Counted from the stretch's first letter, positions 17,356 to 25,824 are shown. The stretch is 33,588 bases of DNA from CAZSMC01 sp964607755 (GCA_964607755.1 CAZSMC010000046.1:1-33588), one strand, 5' to 3'. The notes: generated by a model not told the origin, from the letters alone. Numbers and translations are program-made.

Positions 17356-18822
17356 TTATTTTCTTTTCAATAAATAGTTTGGCGATTCATGTGTAATCGT
17401 GATGTCATGGGGATGACTTTCCTGCAGCCCGGCCGGTGTGATTCGGATAAAACGTGCTTTCTTTTTCAAGTCTTCAATATTTGCTGAACCGCAGTAACCC
17501 ATAGCTGCGCGCAATCCACCAACAAGCTGATAAATCACATCACTGACTTTGCCGCGGTGAGGAATTCTGCCTTCGATGCCCTCAGGGACTAGTTTTTTCA
17601 GATCGCGTTCACCTTCCTGAAAATACCGGTCACCGCGGCCGCCGCGCATTGCGCTGATCGAACCCATAGCTCGATACACTTTAAAGCTACGGCCTTGGTA
17701 AAAAATCACTTCGCCCGGACTTTCATCAGTACCGGCAAGCATGTTTCCGAGCATTACACTGTCTGCGCCGGCGCCAATGGCTTTGGCTACATCCCCGGTC
17801 TGTTTGATGCCGCCATCAGCAATAACAGGTATGCCATGCCTCTTTGCCACATCATAGCAGTCCATTATGGCTGTAAGCTGAGGCACACCGGTGCCGGCGA
17901 TGACACGGGTTGTGCAAATGGAACCCGGCCCTATACCAACTTTGATCGCATCCACACCTGCGGCGATTAAATCTTCAGCCGCCTCTTTTGTGGCGATATT
18001 TCCAGCAATAATATCCACATCAGAATGTTCGTTTTTCAGCAGATCAACTGTATTCATCACCCCTAAGGAATGCCCGTGTGCCGTATCTACAACCAACACA
18101 TCAACCCCGCGTTCGACAAGTGCGGCGGCACGCTCTTTTGTATCTTGTGCCACGCCAACAGCAGCTCCTACGCGTAACCGACCGTGCTTATCCTTGTTTG
18201 CATTCGGATACCGTTGCCGGCTCTTGATATCCTTGACTGTGATCAAGCCTTTCAAGTTTTGTTTTTCATCTACAACCAGGACTTTTTCCTTGCGATGCCG
18301 GTGCAATATTTTTTCAGCTTCGTCCAGAGATGTGCCTTCAGGAACGGTAATGAGATTCTCGCTGGTCATCAAATCTCTGACCAGTTTTGATGTATCTGTT
18401 TCGAAGCGCAAATCGCGGTTTGTGAGGATGCCGACAAGTTTTTCACCGTCCACGATGGGAATGCCAGAAATGCGATAGCGCTGCATAATTTCGAGCGCTT
18501 CGCTGATTGGCCGGTCCGAAGACATGGTGATCGGATCGTAGATCATGCCGCTTTCCGAGCGTTTCACCTTGTCAATTTCAGCAACCTGCCGGTCGATTGA
18601 ACAATTTTTATGCACAATCCCGATGCCGCCAGCGCGCGCAACAGCAATCGCCAATTCACCTTCAGTTACCGTATCCATAGCTGCGCTTACAACCGGCACA
18701 TTGAGTGATAAATTACGCGTCAAACAGGTGGTAACATCTACTTCTTTAGGCAGCACATGAGATTTGTTTGGGATTAACAAAAGATCGTCAAATGTATATC
18801 CTTCACCAATAATTGTCCCCAT
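17356..18822 (-). CDS. guaB: Inosine-5'-monophosphate dehydrogenase
   Basis: Cytosolic NAD-dependent oxidation of IMP to XMP, the committed step of guanine nucleotide synthesis. The TIM-barrel catalytic domain is split by two CBS domains (roughly residues 95-205: ISEALEIMQRYRISGIPIVD and SLDEAEKILHRHRKEKVLVVD). The active-site loop GIGPGSICTTRVIAGTG carries the catalytic cysteine (C303 with this start), and the flap region has GRGDRYFQ. The ATG giving MGTIIGEG was chosen because GGAG is 8 nt upstream; an ATG two codons earlier is only 2 nt from it. At 488 residues the length is standard. Confidence 0.97.
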   Translation of the reverse strand: MGTIIGEGYTFDDLLLIPNKSHVLPKEVDVTTCLTRNLSLNVPVVSAAMDTVTEGELAIAVARAGGIGIVHKNCSIDRQVAEIDKVKRSESGMIYDPITMSSDRPISEALEIMQRYRISGIPIVDGEKLVGILTNRDLRFETDTSKLVRDLMTSENLITVPEGTSLDEAEKILHRHRKEKVLVVDEKQNLKGLITVKDIKSRQRYPNANKDKHGRLRVGAAVGVAQDTKERAAALVERGVDVLVVDTAHGHSLGVMNTVDLLKNEHSDVDIIAGNIATKEAAEDLIAAGVDAIKVGIGPGSICTTRVIAGTGVPQLTAIMDCYDVAKRHGIPVIADGGIKQTGDVAKAIGAGADSVMLGNMLAGTDESPGEVIFYQGRSFKVYRAMGSISAMRGGRGDRYFQEGERDLKKLVPEGIEGRIPHRGKVSDVIYQLVGGLRAAMGYCGSANIEDLKKKARFIRITPAGLQESHPHDITITHESPNYLLKRK

Positions 18823-18844
18823 TATCATATCTCCATAATTTAAA

Positions 18845-18862
18845 GGCAGCGTTTTAGCTGCC
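18845..18862 (-). promoter_or_regulatory. Small hairpin in the guaB 5' leader
   Basis: GGCAGC and GCTGCC form a perfect 6-bp stem with a 6-nt loop, about 22 nt before the guaB start, just before the Shine-Dalgarno region. A TATAAT-like -10 lies further upstream (18902-18907, minus strand) with a poor -35. The stem could influence mRNA stability or ribosome loading; no known riboswitch is recognised. Confidence 0.35.
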
Positions 18863-19132
18863 CTGGATTTTTATTGCAAGTTATTTTTTTATTTTTCACC
18901 AATTATATCCTGAATAAAGTAAAAATTGAGAATAATTAAATTTTAAAAAATTTTACCGAAATATCCAACCGATTTTTATCGGCGGCCATATTTGGGGTAT
19001 TTTTTTTTAGCTTTAAAACGTAAACGCGATATCCTGCTTCATTTTAAATCAGGATCAAACAATGAGACATTGAAAACTTTTTATGAAATGTCTTCAGATT
19101 TATCAAGAATTGGAGATCAAAGGCGAGATATT
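18863..19132. other. AT-rich spacer between guaB and the lytic transglycosylase
   Basis: Holds the likely guaB promoter region and short inverted repeats (CCGATTTTTATCGG near 18968; ATCCTG/CAGGAT near 19031-19055). A 62-codon plus-strand frame here has no good ribosome-binding site or recognisable features and is not called. Confidence 0.4.
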
Positions 19133-19172
19133 ATAAAAAAACATCCCTGCCACCAAACGGCAACAGGGATGT
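19133..19172 (-). terminator. Intrinsic terminator of the lytic transglycosylase gene
   Basis: On the minus strand ACATCCCTG (from 19172) pairs with CAGGGATGT (19149-19141), with inner TGCC/GGCA pairing, followed by a T run (19135-19141). It lies about 45 nt after the stop codon. Confidence 0.8.
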
Positions 19173-19217
19173 TTAAGTAATAAGGAGAAGAATCAAGAGA
19201 CATCTTTATAAATCGTA

Positions 19218-19901
19218 CTAGAGCACTTCTTCTGATCGAAACCGGTCGTATAATTCCATAACAGCCGGCACGTATTTCTGGGTTTCTTCCCATAGAATTT
19301 TGTAATCACGGTTGCCAACGATCCACATTTCAGCGCGTTTTGGACCGCCATTATATGCTGCCAGGCCCCCGTCCTTGTCATACATGCCAATCAATTCGTT
19401 CAGATAACGACATCCGAGACGGATATTGCTAATCGGATCGTAAAGTACATCCTCAGCAGATGTCCATTCTATTCCTTCTTCATTTGCCAGGAAAGCTCCA
19501 GTTGAAGGCATAACCTGCATCAAGCCCATTGCCCCGACACTGGATGTTATTTTCGGATCCCAGGTCAAGGCACTCTCGTGAGTAATCGTGGCAGCAATCA
19601 AGTCCACGTTCAAGTTTGTGTATTTCCGGCTCATGAGATAAATCTCAGTAGCGATATCATATTTTAGCGAATCCGGCATATATCTATTATAACGGGAAAT
19701 AATATCAACTATTTTATTAATACTTGACTGTCGTTCCTGTGCAATTTTTGTTATTTTCTGTTGTGCGGAAATTGCTTTTTTTAAAGAGTAGAGTTCTGTG
19801 GCAGTTTGATTATATTCAGTTCCATAAACAAAATATAACGTGCCTATCAAAAATACAACCATGAAAATGATCAGTTCTTTTATTTTTAGCATCTTTTTCA
19901 T
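19218..19901 (-). CDS. Membrane-anchored lytic transglycosylase (SLT domain)
   Basis: Cleaves the peptidoglycan glycan strand between MurNAc and GlcNAc. One N-terminal hydrophobic segment (residues about 9-27) anchors it with the catalytic part in the periplasm. A short helical linker (about 35-75) precedes the SLT domain with ATITHESALTWDP (catalytic E109), SSVGAMGLMQVMPSTG and AAYNGGPKRAEMW. The ATG giving MKKMLKIKEL was chosen over an upstream GTG because AGGTGA lies about 8 nt before it. At 227 residues it is a compact MltC/Slt-type enzyme. It is divergent from the fumarate hydratase genes. Confidence 0.92.
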   Translation of the reverse strand: MKKMLKIKELIIFMVVFLIGTLYFVYGTEYNQTATELYSLKKAISAQQKITKIAQERQSSINKIVDIISRYNRYMPDSLKYDIATEIYLMSRKYTNLNVDLIAATITHESALTWDPKITSSVGAMGLMQVMPSTGAFLANEEGIEWTSAEDVLYDPISNIRLGCRYLNELIGMYDKDGGLAAYNGGPKRAEMWIVGNRDYKILWEETQKYVPAVMELYDRFRSEEVL

Positions 19902-20096
19902 CACAAATATCACCTAACTTTTTCTTGTATGCAGTTCGCCCTGTAAATTACAATTTTTGTGCCATAAAATTTAATGTCACTATTTCGTTTTTTTAAAATA
20001 AAATTGTGAATTAATTGCTTAATTAACAAAAATTTAGTAATATAATTAACTTTTAACGTTATCCTTTCTGGTTTACGGGACATACGTTTTTATCAT

Positions 20097-20107
20097 GACA
20101 AACTGTC
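20097..20107. promoter_or_regulatory. Candidate operator, copy 1 (GACA-N3-TGTC)
   Basis: GACAAACTGTC is a perfect 4+4 inverted repeat with a 3-nt centre. A second copy lies 73 bp downstream, about seven helical turns, over the predicted fumarate hydratase -35 box. Confidence 0.35.
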
Positions 20108-20167
20108 GGATTGTGAAATATTTTCTCATCTTGTTACATTTTTCCATGGTACAAAAACTCCCGGTCT

Positions 20168-20196
20168 TTGACAAAATGTCATGTTTCTGGAATATC
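20168..20196 (+). promoter_or_regulatory. Predicted promoter for fumarate hydratase, with overlapping candidate operator copy 2
   Basis: A perfect -35 TTGACA (20168-20173) is followed after 17 nt by a weak -10 AATATC (20191-20196). GACAAAATGTC (20170-20180), the second inverted repeat, overlaps the -35, so a bound protein would block polymerase. Confidence 0.4.
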
Positions 20197-20290
20197 TTTA
20201 TACTATTATCTCTTTAATTTTTAAATGCAATTTGACGCTTTAAAACGGAATTTGTTTCGTTTATATTTCATTTTTTTGGAGACAGAGGCT

Positions 20291-21136
20291 TTGAAAAAGA
20301 TAATTACTGCAGATGAAATCACAAAGGCGGTAACCGAGCTTTGTATTAATGCCAATTATCATCTTCCTGAAAAAACTTTAATTCTTATTAAAAAAGCTTT
20401 GAAAGAAGAAGAGTCTGCCGTCGCACAGAAGGTTTTGCAAAACATAATAGATAATGCAGAGATCGCATCTGAAGGTACTTATCCGTTATGCCAGGATACG
20501 GGCATAGCGGTGTTTTTCGTTGAACAAGGCCAGGATGTGAGTGTCGAGCCAGGCACGATCTATGAGGCCATCACGAAAGGCGTACACGATGGTTACATAA
20601 AAGGCTATTTGCGCTTTTCATTGGTTTCCGATCCGCTGCGTCGGGAAAATACCGGTGATAATACACCGCCTGTTATCTGGCTCGAAACGGTTCCCGGAGA
20701 TCAATTAAAAATCACCCTGGCGCCAAAAGGCGGAGGCAGTGAGAATATGAGCGCTCTCATTATGTTAACTCCCTCGCAGGGACAGCAAGGCGTTATTGAT
20801 TTTGTGGTAAACGTCATTGACCGCGCCGGCGGAAAACCGTGTCCCCCGCTGATTATCGGTGTCGGAATTGGCGGCACGTTTGAAAAGTGTGCCTGGCTGG
20901 CGAAAAAAGCGTTGCTACGGCCTGCCGGTAAGCATCACAACGATACATTTTACGCCAGGATGGAAATGCAGCTTTTAAAACGCATAAATGATCTCGGCAT
21001 TGGTCCTATGGGACTGGGCGGACGAACGACCGCCCTGGCCGTGCACATTGAAACTTTTCCGTGCCACATTGCCAGTTTGCCGGTAGCAGTCAATATTCAA
21101 TGTCATTCAGCGCGACATAAACAGATCATACTTTGA
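20291..21136 (+). CDS. Class I fumarate hydratase, alpha subunit (N-terminal half)
   Basis: Iron-sulfur fumarase/tartrate-dehydratase-type subunit for reversible hydration of fumarate to malate in the TCA cycle. Cluster cysteines are C67 in LCQDTG, C200 in FEKCAWLAKK and a third in the end region, C271 (NIQCHSARH) or C258 (FPCHIASLP). LAPKGGGSENMS and GPMGLGGRTTAL are typical of the family. The TTG at 20291 was chosen: it follows GGAG by 9 nt and gives 281 residues, the usual length. An upstream ATG at 20225 would add 22 residues without a ribosome-binding site. The beta subunit follows after about 22 nt. L-tartrate dehydratase (TtdA-type) is an alternative. Confidence 0.92.
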   Translation: MKKIITADEITKAVTELCINANYHLPEKTLILIKKALKEEESAVAQKVLQNIIDNAEIASEGTYPLCQDTGIAVFFVEQGQDVSVEPGTIYEAITKGVHDGYIKGYLRFSLVSDPLRRENTGDNTPPVIWLETVPGDQLKITLAPKGGGSENMSALIMLTPSQGQQGVIDFVVNVIDRAGGKPCPPLIIGVGIGGTFEKCAWLAKKALLRPAGKHHNDTFYARMEMQLLKRINDLGIGPMGLGGRTTALAVHIETFPCHIASLPVAVNIQCHSARHKQIIL

Positions 21137-21158
21137 ATTGTAAATGCGGAAAACTGTT

Positions 21159-21713
21159 ATGAATCAATGCATCTCACTTTCCACACCGGTTTCAGATGAT
21201 GTAGTAAAAGCATTGCACGCCGGACAATCTGTGTTCATTACGGGTCGGCTTTACACCGCCCGGGATGCGGCGCACAAACGGTTCCTTGATTGCCTGCATC
21301 GCGGCGAGTCCTTGCCAGTTGACTTGAGCGGCCAACTCATTTATTACGTCGGCCCCACACCTGCCAGACCCGGACTGCCTATCGGCGCTGCTGGTCCCAC
21401 CACCAGCGCCCGTATGAATGATTACGCCCCCTCTCTCTTAAAACTCGGCCTGAAGGGCATGATCGGCAAGGGAGAGATGGGACCCGGTGTGGAACAGGCA
21501 CTGCAGCAATACACCGCAGTCTATTTTGTCAGCGTTGGCGGGGCAGCTGCTTGGATTGCCAAATCCGTTCAAAAAAGCCGGATCGTTGCTTACAAAGACC
21601 TCGGCCCAGAAGCCGTGCGCGAATTGGTTGTCAAGGACTTTCCGGCGCTTGTTGCGCAGGACTTCCACGGCGGCAATATCTTTCTCCAGGGCCGCCAGCA
21701 GTATCAAAGATAA
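21159..21713 (+). CDS. Class I fumarate hydratase, beta subunit (C-terminal half)
   Basis: Partner of the preceding alpha subunit; together they correspond to one FumA-type polypeptide. It starts ISLSTPVSDDVVKALHAGQSVFITG and contains GRLYTARDAAHKR, YYVGPTPARPG, the substrate loop AAGPTTSARMN and GKGEMG. With the ATG at 21159 it has 184 residues, the usual length; an ATG five codons earlier (21144) is also possible and neither has a strong ribosome-binding site. It lies immediately downstream of the alpha subunit, as expected for a coupled pair. Confidence 0.92.
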   Translation: MNQCISLSTPVSDDVVKALHAGQSVFITGRLYTARDAAHKRFLDCLHRGESLPVDLSGQLIYYVGPTPARPGLPIGAAGPTTSARMNDYAPSLLKLGLKGMIGKGEMGPGVEQALQQYTAVYFVSVGGAAAWIAKSVQKSRIVAYKDLGPEAVRELVVKDFPALVAQDFHGGNIFLQGRQQYQR

Positions 21714-21784
21714 CAGTTGACATAATTTAAGTAAAGGCCATAAACCATGAATTGGATTCTAATCCGAATAAAAATGAGGTTGTT

Positions 21785-23182
21785 ATGAAAATCAAATTTT
21801 GTGGTGCGGCACAGAACGTCACAGGTTCGCAGCATCTTCTCACTATTAACGGTAAAAAGTTACTCATTGATTGTGGATTGTTTCAAGGCCGCCGGAAAGA
21901 TACCTATCAAAAGAACACATCTTTTCATTACGATCCCGCAGAAATTGACGCCATGATTCTTTCCCACTCCCACATCGATCACAGCGGAAATATTCCGAAC
22001 CTGGTCAAGCACGGATTTAACGGGCCAATCTATGCGACGTTAGCGACAGCAGCCCTTTGTCAGGTTATGCTCTTGGATTCTGCGCACATTCACGAAAAAG
22101 ACGCCGAGTATGTCAACAAACGTCGCGCCCGCAAAAATGAACCGCCAGTCGAACCGCTGTATACCATGGACGACGCTGAAAAGGCTTTGCCACAGTTTAT
22201 CGGATTTCAGTACGATCGCGCAGTGGAAATATTGCCGGGTGTAAAACTGACATTTCGCGATGCCGGACACATCCTCGGTTCAGCAAGTACGGTGCTTGAA
22301 ATATCCGAGAACAATCACGCGTATCGATTCGGATTCTCCGGTGATCTCGGTCGCCATGAAATGCCGATTTTGCGTGATCCCAATAAAATGCGTGACCTGG
22401 ACATTTTAATCACCGAAAGTACCTACGGAAACCGCAAACACGCACCGGTTGAAAACGTGGCCGGAGAATTATCTGACATCATCAATAATACGGTTTCAAG
22501 AGGAGGAAAAATAATTATCCCGTCGTTTGCCGTGGGCCGCACTCAAACGCTGGTTTATATGCTGCATAAACTTTTCGACCAAAACCGCATCCCGGACCTT
22601 CCCATTTATGTTGACAGTCCATTAGCAACCAATGTGACTGAAATCTTTCGTCAGCATCCCGAATGTTTTGACCGGGAAACGTACCGGCTGTTTCTGCGCA
22701 ATCACGACGATCCGTTTGGATTCGGTCGATTGAAATACATTCGCGATGTTGAAGAGTCCAAAAGCCTTAATAAGCTGCAGACACCGCATATCATCATTTC
22801 TGCGTCCGGCATGTGCGAAGCCGGACGTATTCTGCATCACTTGAAAAATAATATTCATGATCCCAAAAACCTGATTCTGCTTGTCGGCTATGCCGCGCAA
22901 CACACCCTTGCCCGCAAGCTCATGGACGGCTGGGAAAAAGTGCGTATCTTTGGCGACGAGTACACTGTCCGTTCCCAGGTTGTAACCATGGACCATTTCA
23001 GCGGCCACGCTGATCGTGACGAGTTATTTGAATACATGGAATTTATGTCGCCCGAGAGATTAAAGCATATCTTTATTGTCCATGGCGAAGAATCGCAATC
23101 TCTGTCTTTTTGTGATTTCTTGCGAGAAAAAGGATATTCGAGCGTTCATTATCCTCCGGAGGGTGAAGAGATTAAAATTTAA
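21785..23182 (+). CDS. Beta-CASP metallo-beta-lactamase RNA-processing exonuclease (CPSF/Ysh1-like)
   Basis: Zinc-dependent nuclease of the RNA-metabolising MBL family (COG1236 type). The MBL core has HSHIDHSG (H61, H63, D65, H66) and DAGHILGSAS. The beta-CASP insertion has FAVGRTQTL. The end carries SASGMCEAGRI and the RMMBL-type HFSGHADRDEL histidine motif. The ATG at 21785 was chosen because GAGG lies 5 nt upstream; an upstream TTG would add 11 residues. The 465-residue length is normal. It follows fumarate hydratase after 71 nt on the same strand. RNA turnover is inferred from the family; the direct target is unknown. Confidence 0.92.
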   Translation: MKIKFCGAAQNVTGSQHLLTINGKKLLIDCGLFQGRRKDTYQKNTSFHYDPAEIDAMILSHSHIDHSGNIPNLVKHGFNGPIYATLATAALCQVMLLDSAHIHEKDAEYVNKRRARKNEPPVEPLYTMDDAEKALPQFIGFQYDRAVEILPGVKLTFRDAGHILGSASTVLEISENNHAYRFGFSGDLGRHEMPILRDPNKMRDLDILITESTYGNRKHAPVENVAGELSDIINNTVSRGGKIIIPSFAVGRTQTLVYMLHKLFDQNRIPDLPIYVDSPLATNVTEIFRQHPECFDRETYRLFLRNHDDPFGFGRLKYIRDVEESKSLNKLQTPHIIISASGMCEAGRILHHLKNNIHDPKNLILLVGYAAQHTLARKLMDGWEKVRIFGDEYTVRSQVVTMDHFSGHADRDELFEYMEFMSPERLKHIFIVHGEESQSLSFCDFLREKGYSSVHYPPEGEEIKI

Positions 23183-23232
23183 CAGATGTTCGGACCGCAT
23201 TTAAAAAGCCGCAACATTCATTGAGGGATTGA

Positions 23233-24408
23233 ATGCATCACATCCGATACAACATTCCAAAACTTTACGTGATGGTAGCACTGCGCTGGCTGATGTTCAT
23301 TATTCCGATTATCGTGGTGTTTTTTTACAATAACGGTCTCGACCAAACTGAGGTGATGCTGCTACAGTCACTGTTCTCTGTCGCTATTGTGGTGTTTGAA
23401 ATCCCTTCCGGGTATTTTTCGGATGTCATGGGCCGCAAAACCACCATTGTGCTCGGATGCATTACCGGGACGATCGGCCTGGCAATATACAGCATCTCGT
23501 ACGGTTTTTGGGGATTTCTTGCCGCCGAACTCTTGCTGGGCCTGGGAGCCAGTTTTATTTCCGGCACTGATTCAGCAATTCTTTACGATACCCTCATCGA
23601 GTTGGGACGCGAGCACGAGTATCCGAAAATCGAAGGACGCCGCACATCGGTGTGCAATTTTTCCGAGACCGCAGCCTCGATTCTGGGCGGGGTGCTGGCA
23701 ACGATCAGTCTGAGGACACCATTTTATGTGGAAACCGCAGTAACAGCGCTGACCATTCCCATTGCCCTGACCCTGGTTGAACCGGAGCGTCACCGCTGGG
23801 ACAAATCCCAGGGAAGCTGGCGCAGTATTTTGCGCATCGTTCGTTTTGCCCTGCGCGAACAGCTCGAAATCAAATGGCTGATTTTTTACTCGGCTGCAGT
23901 AGGCTCGTCTACGCTGACGATGGTGTGGTTTATTCAACCGTATCTTTTAGAAAGCGGCTTGCCACTGGCGTATTTCGGTGTGCTATGGGCAGCGCTGAAC
24001 TTTTCGGTTGGCGTGTTTTCACTCTCCGCGTACCGGATCGAAAGATTCCTGGGCCGCCGGGTGACACTGCTCATGCTTATTCCAATCTCTTTTACCGGAT
24101 ATATAATCACCGGTGCTGTACAATCCCTATGGGCTATTCCGGCGTTGTTTTTGTTTTATTTTGTCCGCGGCGTGCATGGTCCCGTGCTCAAGGACTATGT
24201 CAACCGCCTGACCAGCTCTGACCGGCGCGCGACTGTACTGTCAGTGAAAAATATGATTAGCCGGCTGCTGTTCACCCTTGTCGGACCGGTTGTCGGTTAC
24301 ATCAAAGACATTTATACCATCCGCCACGCTCTCTTTGTCGCCGGAACGATTTTCCTGCTGAGTGGTGCGGTGGCGGTGGTGTTTTTGCGGAAGAATAGGG
24401 GAGTTTGA
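23233..24408 (+). CDS. MFS transporter
   Basis: Major facilitator superfamily permease of 391 residues with about 10-12 hydrophobic segments. The loop between segments 2 and 3 has the MFS motif-A sequence GYFSDVMGRKTT (60-71), and the second half has the internal repeat feel of the family. Substrate cannot be told; drug/H+ antiport and metabolite export are both common for such short members. GAGGG precedes the ATG by 5 nt. It is last in the plus-strand run after the MBL nuclease (50-nt gap) and is followed by the palindrome-rich spacer. Confidence 0.88.
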   Translation: MHHIRYNIPKLYVMVALRWLMFIIPIIVVFFYNNGLDQTEVMLLQSLFSVAIVVFEIPSGYFSDVMGRKTTIVLGCITGTIGLAIYSISYGFWGFLAAELLLGLGASFISGTDSAILYDTLIELGREHEYPKIEGRRTSVCNFSETAASILGGVLATISLRTPFYVETAVTALTIPIALTLVEPERHRWDKSQGSWRSILRIVRFALREQLEIKWLIFYSAAVGSSTLTMVWFIQPYLLESGLPLAYFGVLWAALNFSVGVFSLSAYRIERFLGRRVTLLMLIPISFTGYIITGAVQSLWAIPALFLFYFVRGVHGPVLKDYVNRLTSSDRRATVLSVKNMISRLLFTLVGPVVGYIKDIYTIRHALFVAGTIFLLSGAVAVVFLRKNRGV

Positions 24409-24446
24409 TCAATTTGTCAATGATCACCTCCCATTCCTATCGCCTT

Positions 24447-24507
24447 GCGGGGCTAAAGCCCCGGGGAGTTAATGGGCTGATCTAATCCACGCGCTAAAGC
24501 GCGTGGC
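24447..24507 (+). repeat. Composite two-hairpin element, copy A
   Basis: GGGGCTAAAGCCCC (24449-24462), a linker with GGAGTT and GCTGATCT, then CCACGCGCTAAAGCGCGTGG (24487-24506). The same order and linker words recur at 25825-25884, and inverted at 33029-33090 and 33288-33349. Confidence 0.85.
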
Positions 24508-24603
24508 AAAGAAGCGCGTGGCAAAGAAGCGCGTGGCAAAGAAGCGCGTGGCAAAGAAGCGCGTGGCAAAGAAGCGTGTGGCAAAGAAGCGTGTGGCAAA
24601 GAA
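24499..24603. repeat. 15-bp tandem repeat, seven copies
   Basis: Seven head-to-tail units of GCGCGTGGCAAAGAA; the last two carry C to T (GCGTGTGG). The first unit overlaps the 3' arm of the second hairpin in composite copy A, so the array seems to have grown from that half-stem. Frames across it (KKRVA or FFATR repeats) are by-products. Confidence 0.95.
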
Positions 24604-24660
24604 GCTCAATCTCGTACCCAGCCTCTTCAATATCGTTCTTAGCCTCTTCAATCTCTCGTC

Positions 24661-24932
24661 CCCAGCCTCTGGCTGGGAATGCCCGCTGAATCTATCATTC
24701 ACCGCCTCACATTCTCTCGTTCCGCTGCTCACCCCATCTCGTTCCGCCGCTCCTGCGGCGGAACGCAGGCCGGACGCTCCAGCGTCCGGGTAAATGATCG
24801 ACGGGTGCCAGGAACAGCAAAAATTAAGCTAGCAGCATGCCGGAATTTTACAGAAATTCAACATAGCGCATAGTCCCGGTATGGGACGCAGGAGCGTCCC
24901 AGGCGTGCGTTCCCCCAGAGGACTGGGGGAAC
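24661..24932. repeat. Cluster of five perfect hairpins with CTCC/AGGA-type tips
   Basis: Perfect inverted repeats at 24661-24677 (CCCAGCC arms), 24741-24764 (GTTCCGCCGC arms, TCCT loop), 24770-24789 (CCGGACGCT arms), 24883-24900 (GGGACGC arms, AGGA loop) and 24909-24932 (GTTCCCCCAG arms, AGGA loop). Stems differ but tips are similar. No gene is visible in this spacer (24409-25116). Confidence 0.8.
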
Positions 24933-25030
24933 GAGTAGGAAAATGGCACGGAGCACAGTTCCGGAACAAAACACAGTAGCGCCCCGGGAAGGTGTTCCTT
25001 CAATGTGCCGAAACAAAATAAAAATATAAA

Positions 25031-25059
25031 TTGACTGTTGCCAGGGGATTATGTAAATT
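25031..25059 (+). promoter_or_regulatory. Predicted promoter of the AbrB/PIN operon
   Basis: TTGACT (25031-25036), a 17-nt spacer and TAAATT (25054-25059). It lies about 57 nt before the antitoxin ATG and just upstream of the candidate operator. Confidence 0.5.
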
Positions 25060-25065
25060 GAAATA

Positions 25066-25076
25066 CTGAAATTCAG
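25066..25076. promoter_or_regulatory. Candidate autoregulatory operator (CTGAA-A-TTCAG)
   Basis: A perfect 5+5 inverted repeat directly downstream of the predicted -10 box. AbrB-type antitoxins commonly repress their own operon at palindromes in this position; binding here is inferred. Confidence 0.35.
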
Positions 25077-25116
25077 AATTACAGAGTTTTAAATTTAACC
25101 TCAAAAAGGTGTAAAA

Positions 25117-25359
25117 ATGCCAACAATCATTCAGATGCGTAAACGGGGATCAATAACGATCCCGAGCAAACTGCGTAAACGCTATCAACTTGATGAAAAC
25201 GATCCAATTACTCTTATTGATATAGGTGAAGGTATTTTTCTCAGCCCAAAAAGATCCGTGCTCCCCAAACTTGTCGGTGACATTGAGAACCTTCGCGAAA
25301 AGTATCAGGTGTCTCTCGAAGAGTTGATAAAAGGTGTAGCTGAACAACGAGATGAATAG
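25117..25359 (+). CDS. AbrB/MazE-like antitoxin (SpoVT-AbrB domain)
   Basis: An 80-residue DNA-binding antitoxin. Residues 3-45 form the swapped-hairpin domain (IIQMRKRGSITIPSKLRKRYQLDENDPITLIDIGEGIFLSP, here split across the domain), with the family-typical RGSITIPSKLRKRY core. The C-terminal helix (about 50-80) should bind and neutralise the toxin. AAAGGTG lies 6 nt before the ATG. The toxin gene begins 3 nt after its stop. The pair lies between two copies of the composite palindrome element. Confidence 0.9.
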   Translation: MPTIIQMRKRGSITIPSKLRKRYQLDENDPITLIDIGEGIFLSPKRSVLPKLVGDIENLREKYQVSLEELIKGVAEQRDE

Positions 25360-25362
25360 TCT

Positions 25363-25797
25363 ATGCTTGTTTCCATTTTTTTCGATGCCGATGCGTTAAT
25401 TGCCGGGTCTGCCTCACGGACAAGAGCGTCGTTCATTTTGCTTCAACTCTGTGAATTGGGACTTTTAAAAGGATTCACTTGCCAGCAAGTAATCGAAGAA
25501 TCTCAAAGAAACTTGCAGAAAAAGTTGCCAAATTCGCTTCCTGCCTTCAATCGAATTGTTGCTGTTTCACTATCTGTTGTTGATGATCCTTCAAGAAAAT
25601 GGCTGGAGGAAGCAAAGAAATTGGCCGATTGTAAAGATGTACCAATTTTAGCAGCAGCTCTTCAGGCGAATGCGGATTATCTGGTAACCTTTAATCTCAG
25701 ACATTATCACACAAATTCTTCGGTAAAGATACAAATATGTTCTCCTGGTGATTTGCTGAAAAATATTCGAATTCTCTTGAATCAACTGGACAAATGA
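25363..25797 (+). CDS. PIN-domain ribonuclease toxin (VapC-like)
   Basis: A 144-residue PIN-fold Mg-dependent RNase. The acidic active-site residues are visible: D8 and D10 in FFDADALI, a glutamate in VIEES (about 44-45), D91 region in DCKDVPILAAALQ and D105-type in ADYLVTFNLRHY. It is probably held inactive by the upstream AbrB-like protein and released under stress when the antitoxin is degraded. The start ATG is 3 nt after the antitoxin stop, so translation is coupled. It is convergent with trpA. The target RNA is unknown. Confidence 0.88.
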   Translation: MLVSIFFDADALIAGSASRTRASFILLQLCELGLLKGFTCQQVIEESQRNLQKKLPNSLPAFNRIVAVSLSVVDDPSRKWLEEAKKLADCKDVPILAAALQANADYLVTFNLRHYHTNSSVKIQICSPGDLLKNIRILLNQLDK

Positions 25798-25824
25798 TGC
25801 ACAGCAATGGGTACGAGAATAAAT

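Larger units (their letters stand above)
19902..20290. other. Divergent lytic transglycosylase / fumarate hydratase intergenic region
   Basis: AT-rich, no gene. It contains a TTGACA-type promoter (20168-20196) and two copies of a short inverted repeat (20097-20107 and 20170-20180). Confidence 0.45.

Noticed and set aside
18829..19000. Purine riboswitch upstream of guaB.
   Set aside because: Only a simple 6-bp hairpin is present; no three-way junction or conserved aptamer loops were seen.
18992..19180. 62-codon plus-strand frame before the transglycosylase terminator.
   Set aside because: It runs through the minus-strand terminator hairpin and has no ribosome-binding site.
24499..24603. Possible CRISPR array.
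   Set aside because: The 15-bp units are directly adjacent with no unique spacers, and no cas gene is nearby.
24503..24793. Open frame coding for KKRVA repeats (and an opposite frame of FFATR repeats).
   Set aside because: It is a translation of the 15-bp tandem array plus palindromes; GTG start without ribosome-binding site and no domain.
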